A stretch of DNA of 64,000 bases, taken from assembly GCA_022560025.1 (NCBI GenBank), contig JAFISE010000035.1, positions 161,913-225,912 on the forward strand, read 5' to 3'. The notes under the pieces were generated by a model, which was not told the DNA's origin, searched no databases, and worked only from the letters and a program-made list of their open reading frames with translations. Positions within the stretch are counted from its first letter, which is position 1. Each line of letters opens with the position of its first letter. The DNA is from Stagonosporopsis chrysanthemi. Lineage: Eukaryota; Ascomycota; Dothideomycetes; Pleosporales; Didymellaceae. Position numbers and translations under genes: made by a program. Shown here piece by piece: positions 43,974 to 53,573 of the stretch.

Positions 43974-45036
43974 TGCTGCGGAGAGTGCGATGCTGGGTGC
44001 GGGGTGTGACGGAATGGAATGTCTCAAAATGTGGGGCTCGTTCGGTGTTGCCTGAAGAGGCCTTTGTGGCAGCTACGTATGTCAGGGCAAGCAGGGAGCA
44101 GTCAAAGCAGTAGGTCGTCTTCTGTTGCTCGCTGGTGAAGAGGAAGCGCAAAGGTGTGGGGGAACAGCTTGCTCATGCGGCTGCCCAGAAAGTCACCTCC
44201 ACCTTATGCGCAAGTTCAGCCTTGCCCTCATCTGATTCGCTGCATTCTGTGACCGAATATCGACGATCTGCGGCACAGGTGCTGCTTATCGGAGGGTCTC
44301 ACAAGCACAGCCTTGCGGAGAGTTTGGGGAAGTGGCGATCGTGACGCGTTAAGCCCGTTCAGATGAGCTCGAGACGTGTTTGATGTCATTGCTGTTGGGT
44401 TCTTTGAACACATCCCAACACACACCGGCCAATCGCTTAACCAACCCTGTATGGTTAGTGGGAGCAGCCGCTGTCATGTAAAGGTCCTCCGGAGGGACCT
44501 TTTGTCGCTGTTGGCCTCGAGCGGATTGACGGCTGTGTGAATCAGTTCGAACATAGATGGCCAGCCGTCCCTCTCAACTGTGTCGATCAGCTCCAGCAAC
44601 CGCCCAAAAGTCAGCGAGAGCTCCTTCGAACCTCTCTTTCTTTGGCTGCTGCTTCACAAGAGTTGCAGCGCTCCTGAAGGTAGCCTCAGGCATGGCCAAA
44701 CCAAAGGGTCATACGATACTTGTGTAGAAATTGTACGCTCCATTGCGGCCTGGCTTGAGCCTCATCGCAGTCACAACCTAGTCTTCGACTTCAATGCACC
44801 CTGTCCTGGCAAAGCCAAAGTGCCAAACGGAGGCAATAGCTTCAACGCTGGAGGTGCCGCTTCAGCGCACCTGATCTTGTATCTATATGATCATAACTGA
44901 CGCGACGCACCTCTTTTAGCGTATGGTCAACAACCATACATCCGGTCTGAGAAGATGCAGATTTTACGAAAGCCCATAGTAAACCGTAATGCTAACGTTC
45001 TCAACAACGCATTGCCACCCCGGCCACTGTCTGAAG
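43974..45036. other. Intergenic upstream of SDS23
   Basis: 1.06 kb, holding the SDS23 5' region, a CCAAT pentamer near 44429 and a short perfect-arm hairpin at 44480-44502. No gene is seen. Confidence 0.5.
44480..44502. promoter_or_regulatory. Short palindrome 0.5 kb upstream of SDS23
   Basis: AAAGGTCC-TCCGGAG-GGACCTTT: eight-base perfect arms around a seven-base centre that is itself nearly palindromic (TCCGGA). It could be a binding site for a dimeric factor (the centre is CGG-like, as for zinc-cluster factors) or a transcribed hairpin. Confidence 0.35.
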
Positions 45037-45897
45037 TTAGCAGCTGATATAGAAGTCGCTTCTTTTAATGGAAAAACCACGAACCTTAGCTCTAGCCCAG
45101 ACCAGCAATCGATCTCCCTCTTTGAGCTCGCTCAGAAACCCCTCACCCCTGCCAGAACCCTCATTGCCTTCATAGTCATCATGGGTCCAGCGAACCTTGT
45201 ACTCCTCTGAACGACCCTGGGTAGCAACGCGGTTACCCTGCAGATACCAGGCCAGATCTCCTTCTCCGCCCTGAGGGCCTTGCTCAGCGTACTCGGGACG
45301 TCTGACAAGCTGCCATCCCTGCGGCGTGATGTGCTGTTGAAAGGACCGCGGTGACTCGAACACACTATCGAGCCAGCAAGAAGGATTCAATTGGGTGTTA
45401 TAGTCTTCCAAACCACGTAAAATGGAAGTTTCTAGCCAGGAAGATGTACTGAAGGTTCCTTGTGTGGGCTCGGAGGTCCAACCTTGATCGCGACTCCTGA
45501 TTTGAAACTCGACAGCTTTTATCTTCACTTTCTCACCACTCTTGCGCAGGCTATCGACGGCCGGATCATTAAAGATGTCAACGTCTACGCAGAGCCCTGC
45601 TGTGCTTGATCGGAACATCGTCGCAGCGACTTTGACCGTCTTTCCTTCCTTAGATGAGAAGTGTCGTGCAGGCCAGTACTCTGCATACTCCAAAATCTCC
45701 AGAGCCAGCTCCATTGGCAGGCCTAGAGCCTTTAGCTGCGCCCTCGCTTCGAGAACATCTTCATAATCCAATTTCCAGGGTTTAGGTTCAGATTGCGGCA
45801 ACCAGCTGTTGAGGAAGGGTATTAGTTTGATTGCTGCGTATGTTGAAAGCAGAATAATCACGTGCCGAAGAGCTGCTCCGAGGAGACTGCTGAGCAT
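45037..45897 (-). CDS. Conserved fungal protein with N-terminal membrane anchor, function unknown
   Basis: Single exon, 286 aa. Residues 1-34 form one hydrophobic anchor (LRHVIILLSTYAAIKLIPFL). An F-box-like short segment follows (LGLPMELALEILEYAEYWPA). The rest looks like a beta-sandwich-type module: VKIKAVEFQIRSRDQGWTSE, SSWLETSI, GWQLVRRPEYA, YKVRWTHDDY and LKEGDRLLVWARAKVRG. I recall the DQGW ... GDRxxVWARAxxxG pattern from many unnamed fungal proteins, often with an F-box-like motif in front; I know no function. The membrane anchor before it seems unusual. The gene stands alone, between AT-rich gaps. Confidence 0.75.
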   Translation of the reverse strand: MLSSLLGAALRHVIILLSTYAAIKLIPFLNSWLPQSEPKPWKLDYEDVLEARAQLKALGLPMELALEILEYAEYWPARHFSSKEGKTVKVAATMFRSSTAGLCVDVDIFNDPAVDSLRKSGEKVKIKAVEFQIRSRDQGWTSEPTQGTFSTSSWLETSILRGLEDYNTQLNPSCWLDSVFESPRSFQQHITPQGWQLVRRPEYAEQGPQGGEGDLAWYLQGNRVATQGRSEEYKVRWTHDDYEGNEGSGRGEGFLSELKEGDRLLVWARAKVRGFSIKRSDFYISC

Positions 45898-46629
45898 ATT
45901 CTTGATGTCAAGGGAATTTGCTTATGGAGGTGATGCGAGGCTCGATGTATGTAGCTTCAATTGCGAGGCGGTTCAGCATCGAACTAGTAGGGGTAGCCCC
46001 ACCGATGTACGCCAGGGGTTCATTCCGACATCCTACGATACGCTTCTGGCTCTTTATCATTGCTGTGACAAAATCGATCAGCAACTCACGGCTGGCTATG
46101 TGCGAGACTCTCGCCCTGTGCGTTAGACTCGATGCTCGCTTTCACTTGATGCGGGTCTCACGCTATCTTCACATGTCGTTGAACAAGTGGGACATCTTTT
46201 GGAGGACCTCACAGCTTGTAAGTGTACGCTTTGCAGGTAACAACTGTTGACAAGAATATGCTGTCTTTATGCCTCAACAAAGGCACCTTGGAAATACCTT
46301 GAAACCTCCTGGCTACGATGGAGAACAGCCGTAGACAACTTTGGTCGCATCTGTTCCGATAACGCGAGATCTATCTTGGAAGCAATCATGTAACCCTGCG
46401 ATTTTAAAAAGAAAAACACGAAAGAAGGCATGCCAGATAGCATTACCAAGCGCGACACCGCTGCTATATTGCACGCGATTCATGTCAAGCTCGCCCGGAC
46501 TCGAACACCTGCCAAGCTAGTGCGTTTGTTCAGAGTGAAAGAGAGCTGCCGACCCACAACACAAAATCACGAGCACCGCACACACCTTGCCTGCACCTTA
46601 ACTCCTCAACAACACGTGAAGACCAAGCC
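45898..46629. other. Intergenic, no gene seen
   Basis: 732 bp shared by two divergent 5' regions. Confidence 0.5.
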
Positions 46630-47685
46630 ATGGAATCCACAATACTGACCACAGATGTTCGTGTGAAGAAGTCGAATGATTATGAGTAAGTCTGAGTCTC
46701 GTATACGTTTGCTAGACGATAATGACGGTCCAGCTACCTCAATTCCCCTTTTATCCGCGTTACAGTCGGCGAGGCGTCTAAGTCGAAGGAGTTCTTCGTC
46801 CACCAGGGTCTTATTTGCCGACGCAGCGACTTCTTCAAGAAGGCCATTGAGGGACCGTGGAAAGAGTCAGAATTTCGCGCCGTGAGCCTGCCTGCGGACG
46901 AGCCTGACGTGTTTTCACTGTACATGACTCTTCTCTACGTAAGTACTCATGTTGCAATACCAGGAAGTTCTCCGCTAACTGATGCTGCACAGGCCAACAA
47001 GCTTCCTGTCAAACAAGCAATTCCTACTGGAGGAGTACACGACCAGTTCTACGACCTTAGCAAACTCTTCGTTCTCGCAGAAAAACTTATCGACACTACG
47101 ACCAAGGACCTCGTTCTAGCAGCTATGACAGCGCAGTCTCAGGAAGCCTCTTCATACGGCAGCCGACTCAACCGTTACCCTACAAGCGACTCGATCCAGA
47201 CCATCTACTATGGAACGCCGGAGGGTAGTCCGGCACGTGAGCTCTTTGTGAGGGTCTACTCGGAACACGGCAGGCCTTTCATCCTGAATGCGGGTGGCTT
47301 CGTTTTGCCCAAGGAGTTCCTCTACGAGCTCTGCATCAGCGTTCTTGGTACCCGGCCTTTGCTTTCCGACCACACCCAGCTCAAGGAAAAGTGTGCCACT
47401 ATGTTGAAGACTAGAGACAAGATTTTCACAGTATGGGACAAGTATCGTGCAATGTACCAAGCCACCAGGAACGAGCTCTTGGCTCAAATGAAAGAGCGCG
47501 ACGAGCTGGTCGTCCGTTGCAGGAATGCCGAAGCGGGCCTTAATCGGATACAACGTGAACTTGACAAGATTCAAGCTAAACTCGATGCCAACAATGACGC
47601 TATCAAGCGTGCCGAGACTGGAAACCAGAAAGAGGTGACTCCAAAACCTAGTCTGGCGCACAAACGAAAGGAACCTCCTTTGTGA
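46630..47685 (+). CDS. BTB/POZ-domain protein with C-terminal coiled coil
   Basis: Three exons: 46630-46685, 46734-46938 and 46993-47685, with introns of 48 and 54 bp; 317 aa. The BTB domain is at about residues 20-115: YLNSPFIRVTVGEASKSKEF, FVHQGLICRRSDFFKKAI, WKESEFRAVSLPADEPDVFS and MTLLY. A helical region follows (YDLSKLFVLAEKLIDTTTKD, then VLAAMTAQ). The last 80 residues are a predicted coiled coil (RNELLAQMKERDELVVRCRN, then LNRIQRELDKIQAKLDANND) and a basic end. BTB proteins of this layout are expanded in Dothideomycetes; the domain mediates dimerisation or cullin-3 recruitment. The role of this one is unknown. The second intron is a multiple of three and free of stops, so a retained form would also be translatable. 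Confidence 0.85.
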
Positions 47686-48742
47686 TTCTGCCAAAGCAAA
47701 CAGACGATACGCAAGTCGATCAATATCAGTGTCCAGAAAGAAGCCTGATCATCTTTTATAGGATCTGTGCGTCAGAGAGGTAGACCTGAGCAATAGCAAG
47801 CGGAGGATCAGGAAGCAGCGTCAGTCCAAATCGGATATCTGCCTGTGAGCCCCAAAAGGAGTCATGCGCACGTCTCGACAGCGTAATGTCAGCTCGTATC
47901 CCGCATCTGCGGTTTCAAATACAAAAACTGCAGCGTACTTGTGCCTGTAGCTGCAATAGTGAAGCGAGTGACATTGTTGAGGTCTAAAGAGATAATAGTG
48001 TCTGCGAAGTTCTCGAGACGATAGTGCCCCAAGTCACCATACGGTCTGCGGCCGGCTCGCAAACGGCTCTTCAGTCTCCACACCGACCACATGTGTCAAG
48101 AACCAGGATTTAGACTATCGGCACATGCACATGACTGCCGACTGGAGTTTTCGGTTGACCTTGTCCCCAGCTCGACGAGTTTTCGCTCCTTACCCAGTGT
48201 TGAGACGAAGCTTATGCAGATGGAGGTGCTGCTCAAGGAGACCTTCAAAGAGCTCGAGGACAGGAGGTCTAAATCTTGAAGCTGTACTATCTGGGACGGC
48301 CGATGCTGCGAAAACGAAAGCAAGGACGGATTTGAGGAGCACAGAGAGCGAGGTAGACTTGCTGAAGCCCTGGACGAGCTCCATGCTCTGGAAGATCCAA
48401 GTAGGCCAGATGCTGATGCAACTAACTCCACACGCCAATGCTTTGAGATGAAAGTTACAACACGACTGCAAAGGCTAACTAACAGAGTCTGGCTTGAGCA
48501 TAAGCATCACATAAGTTGAGGCAACGAGTCGATAATTCAACATTTCGATCCGGAACTCCATTGAGCTATATAGCTACCCGTGATATCCTTAATTCGACCC
48601 AAAAAAAGAACAGGGACTTGCACATGGCCCATGTAAATCGTTACAAGCTTTTACCCGAGCCCGTCTTGTGCAAGGAAGACGTCGTAGAGGATATCAAACC
48701 AATCAAAGAATCGCTAAATGACAAGATGACGAAGAGCAAGAT
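47686..48742. other. Intergenic, possible gene relic
   Basis: About 1.06 kb between the 3' ends of the BTB gene and PDI1. A minus-strand frame at 47889-48092 (with YRLENFADTIISLDLNNVTR) and an overlapping frame that continues to about 47837 look protein-like but do not join; see findings. Confidence 0.4.
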
Positions 48743-50481
48743 CTACAACTCGTCGTGGATCTCCTCGTCGTCGCCGACGGCAGCACCGGCCGCATTCTTG
48801 ACAGCCTCAGCGGCGATAGAAGCAGCCGCCTTAGCCGACGCAGCGGCGCCAGAGGCAACGCTGGAAGCGGATTCGGTAGCCTCAGAGGCACCAGACTTGA
48901 CAGACTCTGTGGCCTCCTTGGCCTCCTCAGCGCCAGACTCGGTGGCAGCCTTGGCCTGCTCAGCGAGCTCCTCAGCACCATCCTCGACGGCGTCGGCAGC
49001 CTCAGCGAGGACACCAACGGCCTGGTGGGAACCGTTCTCCTTGATGAACTGGAGAAGGTCCTCGACAGTGCGGGAGCCAGAGTAGTCGATGGGGGCGTCC
49101 TTCTTGCCAGCGGCGAAGAGCTTGATGGTGGGGAAGCCCTGGATCTCGTCGGGAACGTCGTTGGTGGTGGCATCGACCTTGGCGATGGTCACAAGCTTGG
49201 AGAGCTCAGACGAAGCGAAAGCCTGGCCAAGCTCCTCGTACTTGGGAGCAAGAGCCTTGCAGTGACCGCACCACGGAGCGTAGAACTCGACGAGGACATC
49301 CTTGTCGTTGTCGATGACGATGTCCTTGTAGTTCTTGGCGACAATGATCTTGACGGGGTCGTCGTTCTTCTCGGGAATGGGGTCGGACTTGATGGAGGGC
49401 TCGACCTTGCCAGCGAGGAACTCCTCGACGAAGGTACCGATCTCCTTCTCGTTGATCTTGAGGTCCTGGTCGTAAGGGAACTTCTCGTTCTTGTCGGTGC
49501 GCTGGATGGCGAAAGCGGGCCATGTGCCGGGCTTGAGGTTGAGGTTGCCGGCGTGCTGGCCGAAAGCGCCGGCGTCGATGGTGGCGAAGTTGATGGCGCC
49601 CTTGTGCTTGACAGCGAGGGGCTTCAGCTCCTTAGCAAGCTCCTCGCGCTCCTCGGGTGTCTCGGCGAAGATGTAGGCGAGGGGGATGCCGGCGGCCATG
49701 TAGCCGGCATAGGTCTCAGGGCCAACCTCACCGATGAGGGGAGTGGCAGCGACGGAGGCAAAGGTCTTGATGGCCTCCGCATCGAACTTCTCTGTGAAAA
49801 CGTCCTTGCCGTCGTCAAACGACTTGTAGAGGACAAGACCGGGCTGCTTAACACCCTCGGCCTTGGCGAGAGCGGCGTCGTTTGTGGCACCGAAGAGGTA
49901 GTTGTCACGGAGACTGTCGGCAACCGAGTTGAAGGTCTCGTTGGAGGCCTTGTCGTCGGCGGCGAAGTAGGCGACGAGGACAACCTTGTCGGCGGTCTTG
50001 AACTCCTCAAGTGTGTCCTTGGTGACCTCAGAGACAGCGGGCAGAGCCTGCTTTGTCATGTACGAGATCAGCGAGTCGGCCTTGCGCTGACCGGAGTAGG
50101 GCGAGATGTTGTCGAGGCCACGGAAGACCTTCAGGGTGGGGTAACCCTCAACACCGTACTCTTGGCAGAGATCCTGCTCCTCTGTGCAGTCGACCTTGAC
50201 AAGCTTGATGTCCTTCTCCTTGAGTGTTGTGGCGGCGGTCTCGTACTCTGGGGCGAGGGCCTTGCAGTGACCGCACCATGGCGCGAAGACTGTGCTGGTG
50301 TTAGTCGTGCAATTCGTGTATATGCCCGTAAACATAGCATGTTTGTGAACTTACACTCTGCGAGGACAAGGTCATTGTCCTGGACGAACTCCTTAAATGT
50401 GTCTGTCTTCAGCTGAACGACATCTGAAGAGGCCGCGACGACGGCGGCGAAGAAAGCAGCGCAAATGGTGGAGCACTTCAT
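48743..50481 (-). CDS. PDI1: Protein disulfide isomerase (ER, HDEL)
   Basis: Two exons, 50355-50481 and 48743-50289 (65-bp intron, join E|F before the active site); 557 aa. A signal peptide (MKCSTICAAFFAAVVAASSD) leads into a thioredoxin domain with FFAPWCGHCKALAPEYE, two inactive thioredoxin-like domains, and a second active one with FYAPWCGHCKALAPKYEELG. The C-terminus is an Ala/Glu/Ser-rich tail of about 90 residues ending in the ER-retention signal HDEL. This is the standard a-b-b'-a' layout: it forms and shuffles disulfides in secretory proteins. Codon bias is very strong, as expected of a highly expressed gene. The tail (repeats of the EAKEATES/SGASEATES type) is longer and more alanine-rich than the short acidic tail of yeast Pdi1. 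Confidence 0.97.
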
Positions 50482-50600
50482 TGTGGCGGGTGTGAATGTG
50501 CAATTGGGTCTATGGGGGGTAAGAGGTACAAGAGGTGCGGAGTGGGAAAACCTCTGCTGCAGTGGAGTGGAAGGGAGTAGCTGAGGCGGTGGGTTGGGAG

Positions 50601-50606
50601 TTTATA
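50601..50606 (-). promoter_or_regulatory. PDI1: Candidate TATA box of PDI1
   Basis: TATAAA on the minus strand (within GTTATAAACTCCC), about 120 bp upstream of the PDI1 start codon, at a plausible distance for a fungal TATA element. Confidence 0.5.
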
Positions 50607-51332
50607 ACTGTAATGGTACTCGTGGCGTGCAGCTCTGGGAAGCAACCTGGCCTTTACTAGTCTGGTTTAGCGCGCTGGATTCCAGGGCTCCGCATAGCAG
50701 CCACCCCTGCTGGCTTTTCACTATGTATTGGACACGTTGAGTTCCTGCGCCCACTTGCTGCCAATCATGTACCTGCGACAAGCCTTTATGGCGTGCGGCG
50801 CCAGTTCACGCGCTGCTTCATCTGCGCCTGTCATTTGGTACCTCTCTGCTCGGCCTGATTAGGCAAGAGCTGTTGCCGCTGCACGCTACCCGAAAGCGAA
50901 TTATTAATCTACACAGAGTGCTCCTCTCGCATTTACGGAGGACCGGGAATCACCTATTTTCGAGGCCAGGTGTTCTTTAGGGACACCGAAGGCACAACGC
51001 CAGGTACAAGTCCTGCTGCTATGGTGGATCCGGCTCGGGGGGCGATTTCAAATCGAGTACCGCGATGAGCCCTTGTTTCGGTACTATAATGCACAATGTC
51101 GAGCTCTCAGTGATGCCCGTGCACGCCGCGCTGCCCTACGAAGTATCGCCGCATGACAAGGCCCGGTCACAGCAAAGATCTGGCTGCCGAACATACGACT
51201 TCACATTGATCATCGGGCGTTTGCTAATACAGCCACGCAAACATAGGTAAAGATGAGCTTTTATCGAAGCCGTTCGTACGCCACATGGAAGGCTCTCAAC
51301 AACAAAGGTCACTTTCTTCCAGCATCTTGCAC

Positions 51333-51559
51333 AAGGAAGCTCGTTTCTTTTTCGCGATTGTTCATGGGAACAATAGATCCCCTAAGTTGGCCACAACTCC
51401 CACAACAAGTTTACTAAACACATCTGCTATGTAGTGTTTACTACTCTCTGCTCTGTAAGCTATCAGAATTGAACTGTATTCTGCAGCAAATCTAGCACCT
51501 ACAGAAGATTCGGCAAGGGTCGCATGTCAACCTAATCAGGCAAAGAAAACGAGCTCCTT
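51333..51559 (-). mobile_element. MITE-like TIR element, copy B
   Basis: About 227 bp, in opposite orientation to the copies at 12481 and 17395. Its ends are AAGGAAGCTCGTTTC and (inverted) AAGGAGCTCGTTTTC. Shared blocks with the copy at 12481, read on the minus strand: ATGCGACCCTTGCCGAAT, GCTGCAGAATACA, GTTGTGGCCAACTTAGGG and GATCTATTGTTC. Non-coding. Confidence 0.75.
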
Positions 51560-51738
51560 CATAGCGACCCCAAATAACGCCTTCGCGCATCCCCTTAAAC
51601 GTCATATCCTGAAAAAGATCCTTCTCGTCTTGACCGCCTACTCAACCCTGGAGGACAGCTTCATCCTCGGTCTAGTAGACCGCACCCTTTCTCCTCGAGC
51701 AACGAGAGCGTCAATACAATCCGCGGAACCTTCATCTG

Positions 51739-52393
51739 CTACTTCAATCCGCGCCAGCAGCCCTGTACCCCTGCAGTGGGTGATCCCATCTCGGCACTGA
51801 TGTTCATGCTATTAGGGTCACGGCAAAGGCCGTCGATAAAACACTCGCTCATAGCATTATCGTCCTCTTCCATCGAAGATTGGTCTGCAGCATTGACCAG
51901 GTAGTAGCGGATTGAAACGAGGTGGGCGGTACGGTCTAGCACATTCGCGATTCCGGGCCATGTACGGTCCTCGATGACGCGCAGTCGGTAGAGGAGTGTG
52001 TCTTCTGCTGGCGTCCGGCGGCGTACTATGAAAGGACGAGATGGCTGTTTATCTTGCTATGATGACAACGAGCCAGGCTAGTAAATGATGTGGCAGTGGT
52101 TGTTTTCGTTTGAGATTGGCATGGTTTCGATCTTGCCATCTAATATGATAGTAGAGGAGGGTGACAATGATGGTTGCACCATTATGGATGGACAGGGCAC
52201 ATGGTGAGTGGCCTAGCTATTGCGCCCAGTGTAGAGATCACAAACAGCATGCTCCTCTACTTACACGTTCAGGGCCGAAATAGCTACCACCACGTGACCA
52301 GCTCGCAGCTGCGCCACAGCTGTCTGCCTTAAATCGCTATACCTCTTTACCTTCCACTTACGTCTTCCACAACCCAGAACGGCGGCTCCTCAT
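51739..52393 (-). CDS. Candidate small Myb/SANT-like protein
   Basis: The supported part is the last exon, 51739-52056: RRRTPAEDTLLYRLRVIEDR then TWPGIANVLDRTAHLVSIRY, which matches the Myb/SANT pattern (xTPxEDxLLxRLR ... TWxxIAxxLxRTxxxVxxRYY) with the first tryptophan replaced. An acidic and then polar tail follows. This exon has no in-frame ATG before the domain. A three-exon model (52362-52393, 52265-52319, 51739-52056; GTAAGT at both donors, introns of 42 and 208 bp) keeps the frame and gives 134 aa starting MRSRRSGLWKT. The two small exons are speculative. The alternative is a 5'-truncated relic. It would be a nuclear DNA-binding protein, divergent from the BTB gene whose start is only about 95 bp away. 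Confidence 0.4.
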
Positions 52394-52486
52394 TGCAACG
52401 ATGGCCAAAGGACTCATCAGTTCGGGCGTGTTGCTCAGCAGGTGTGTCCCTGAACGCACTTGCCGCCGTTCTGCTTCCATACTAAT

Positions 52487-53287
52487 ATGGCTGACAGCTG
52501 CCTTGCAGGCCCCATTGTCAAAATCGTCGTGGGCTACACTGATGATATTGAACACTCCGCCGCGGCAGGCGAGGGCAAAAGTCAGCTGCAAACCTTCATT
52601 ATCCACAAAGACTTGCTTGTCGCCAAGTCCCTGTTCTTTGCAAACGCTTTGAGAGGACACAACAGCCACGGCAGTAGTGGAGTCTCCTGGCTTGAGGGCG
52701 AGACTGGGACTGTGAAGCTCCCAGAAGACGATCCTGAAGTCATCGCTATGTACCTGGCCCTGCTGTACGACCCCAACAACCTGGCACGTTTCGGGACCGT
52801 CCCTCTCGATAGTCAACCAGATGAGCCTAACGACACTGAAGCAGCGAAGACTTCAGAAGCTTCAACTGCCCTGAAATGCTCCACGGTGCTGAGTTGCCTC
52901 TACGTCTTCTGTGAGAAGATTCAAGACATGACCACGAAGCAACGTGTGTTAGAAGCATTGGTTCGGGTTTCAACTCAAAAGTGGCCCAGCGGATCGATCC
53001 AGATACCAGGGCCAAGAGTTTGTCGTATTCTGTACGCCGGCACAGGTGCTCGGGATCCCGCGAGGAGGTTCTTGGTGGACTGTGCTATGTACTATGGGAA
53101 TGAGAGCTGGGTCAAGGTAGTCGCGGATTACGACGCCGAGTATCTGCAGGACATTGTGGTGGCAATGTGGAAGGGGCACGCCTATTATACTTCCGAGGAA
53201 AGGGAAGCAAAGTTCTCGGACGTCTTTCAGTATTGTGAGGAGCTCTTTGCTGCCCCGACGCAGGACGACGAGGACTCCACTTCATGA
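52487..53287 (+). CDS. BTB/POZ-domain protein
   Basis: Single exon from ATG 52487, 266 aa. The BTB domain occupies about residues 8-100: GPIVKIVVGYTDD, FIIHKDLLVAKSLFFANALRG, WLEGETGTVKLPEDDPEVIA and MYLALLYDP. A helical tail follows (CSTVLSCLYVFCEKIQDMTT, then RVLEALVRVS) of the type shared with the BTB gene at 46630, but without its coiled coil. An upstream ATG at 52401 followed by a splice-like donor exists, but joining it to this frame fails by one base, so the start at 52487 is preferred. The domain mediates protein pairing; the biological role is unknown. Confidence 0.82.
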   Translation: MADSCLAGPIVKIVVGYTDDIEHSAAAGEGKSQLQTFIIHKDLLVAKSLFFANALRGHNSHGSSGVSWLEGETGTVKLPEDDPEVIAMYLALLYDPNNLARFGTVPLDSQPDEPNDTEAAKTSEASTALKCSTVLSCLYVFCEKIQDMTTKQRVLEALVRVSTQKWPSGSIQIPGPRVCRILYAGTGARDPARRFLVDCAMYYGNESWVKVVADYDAEYLQDIVVAMWKGHAYYTSEEREAKFSDVFQYCEELFAAPTQDDEDSTS

Positions 53288-53573
53288 GGGAGCAAAAGCG
53301 ATTCTGGATCCTCGGACAGCGGAGAGGATGACGACCTATTGCAAGCCCATGGTGGGCCCCCTAGAATAGAGTTTGGGTCGTCACAATCCCTTGACTAGCA
53401 AGACAGCGAGAAAAGAGATCAATTGGTATAAAGAAAATCCGGCTGCATAGACTCCGCATTTTCATCACCTCGTTTTGGTTGTCGCTTCCCATCACCACAA
53501 CCCCTCATCTCAATCATCGGCCTGGACGGTGTACTCCGCAGATCAGCGAAAGCTCAACGGACAAGCGGCCCGC

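Larger units (their letters stand above)
50482..51738. other. Intergenic with a TIR element
   Basis: PDI1 5' region, then about 500 bp without visible features, then the element at 51333-51559. No gene is seen. Confidence 0.55.

Noticed and set aside
46882..46992. Start of the second BTB gene inside exon 2
   Set aside because: It would delete the BTB domain; upstream exons splice in frame and restore YLNSPFIRVTVG and the rest of the fold.
48755..50416. 553-codon plus-strand frame opposite PDI1
   Set aside because: Antisense shadow caused by strong codon bias of PDI1; the glycine/leucine/aspartate repeats are the complement of lysine/glutamate-rich codons.
52401..52509. Extra first exon for the BTB gene at 52487 (ATG at 52401 with a GTGTGT donor)
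   Set aside because: The splice to the CTTGCAG acceptor puts the BTB frame out by one base; the ATG at 52487 needs no intron.
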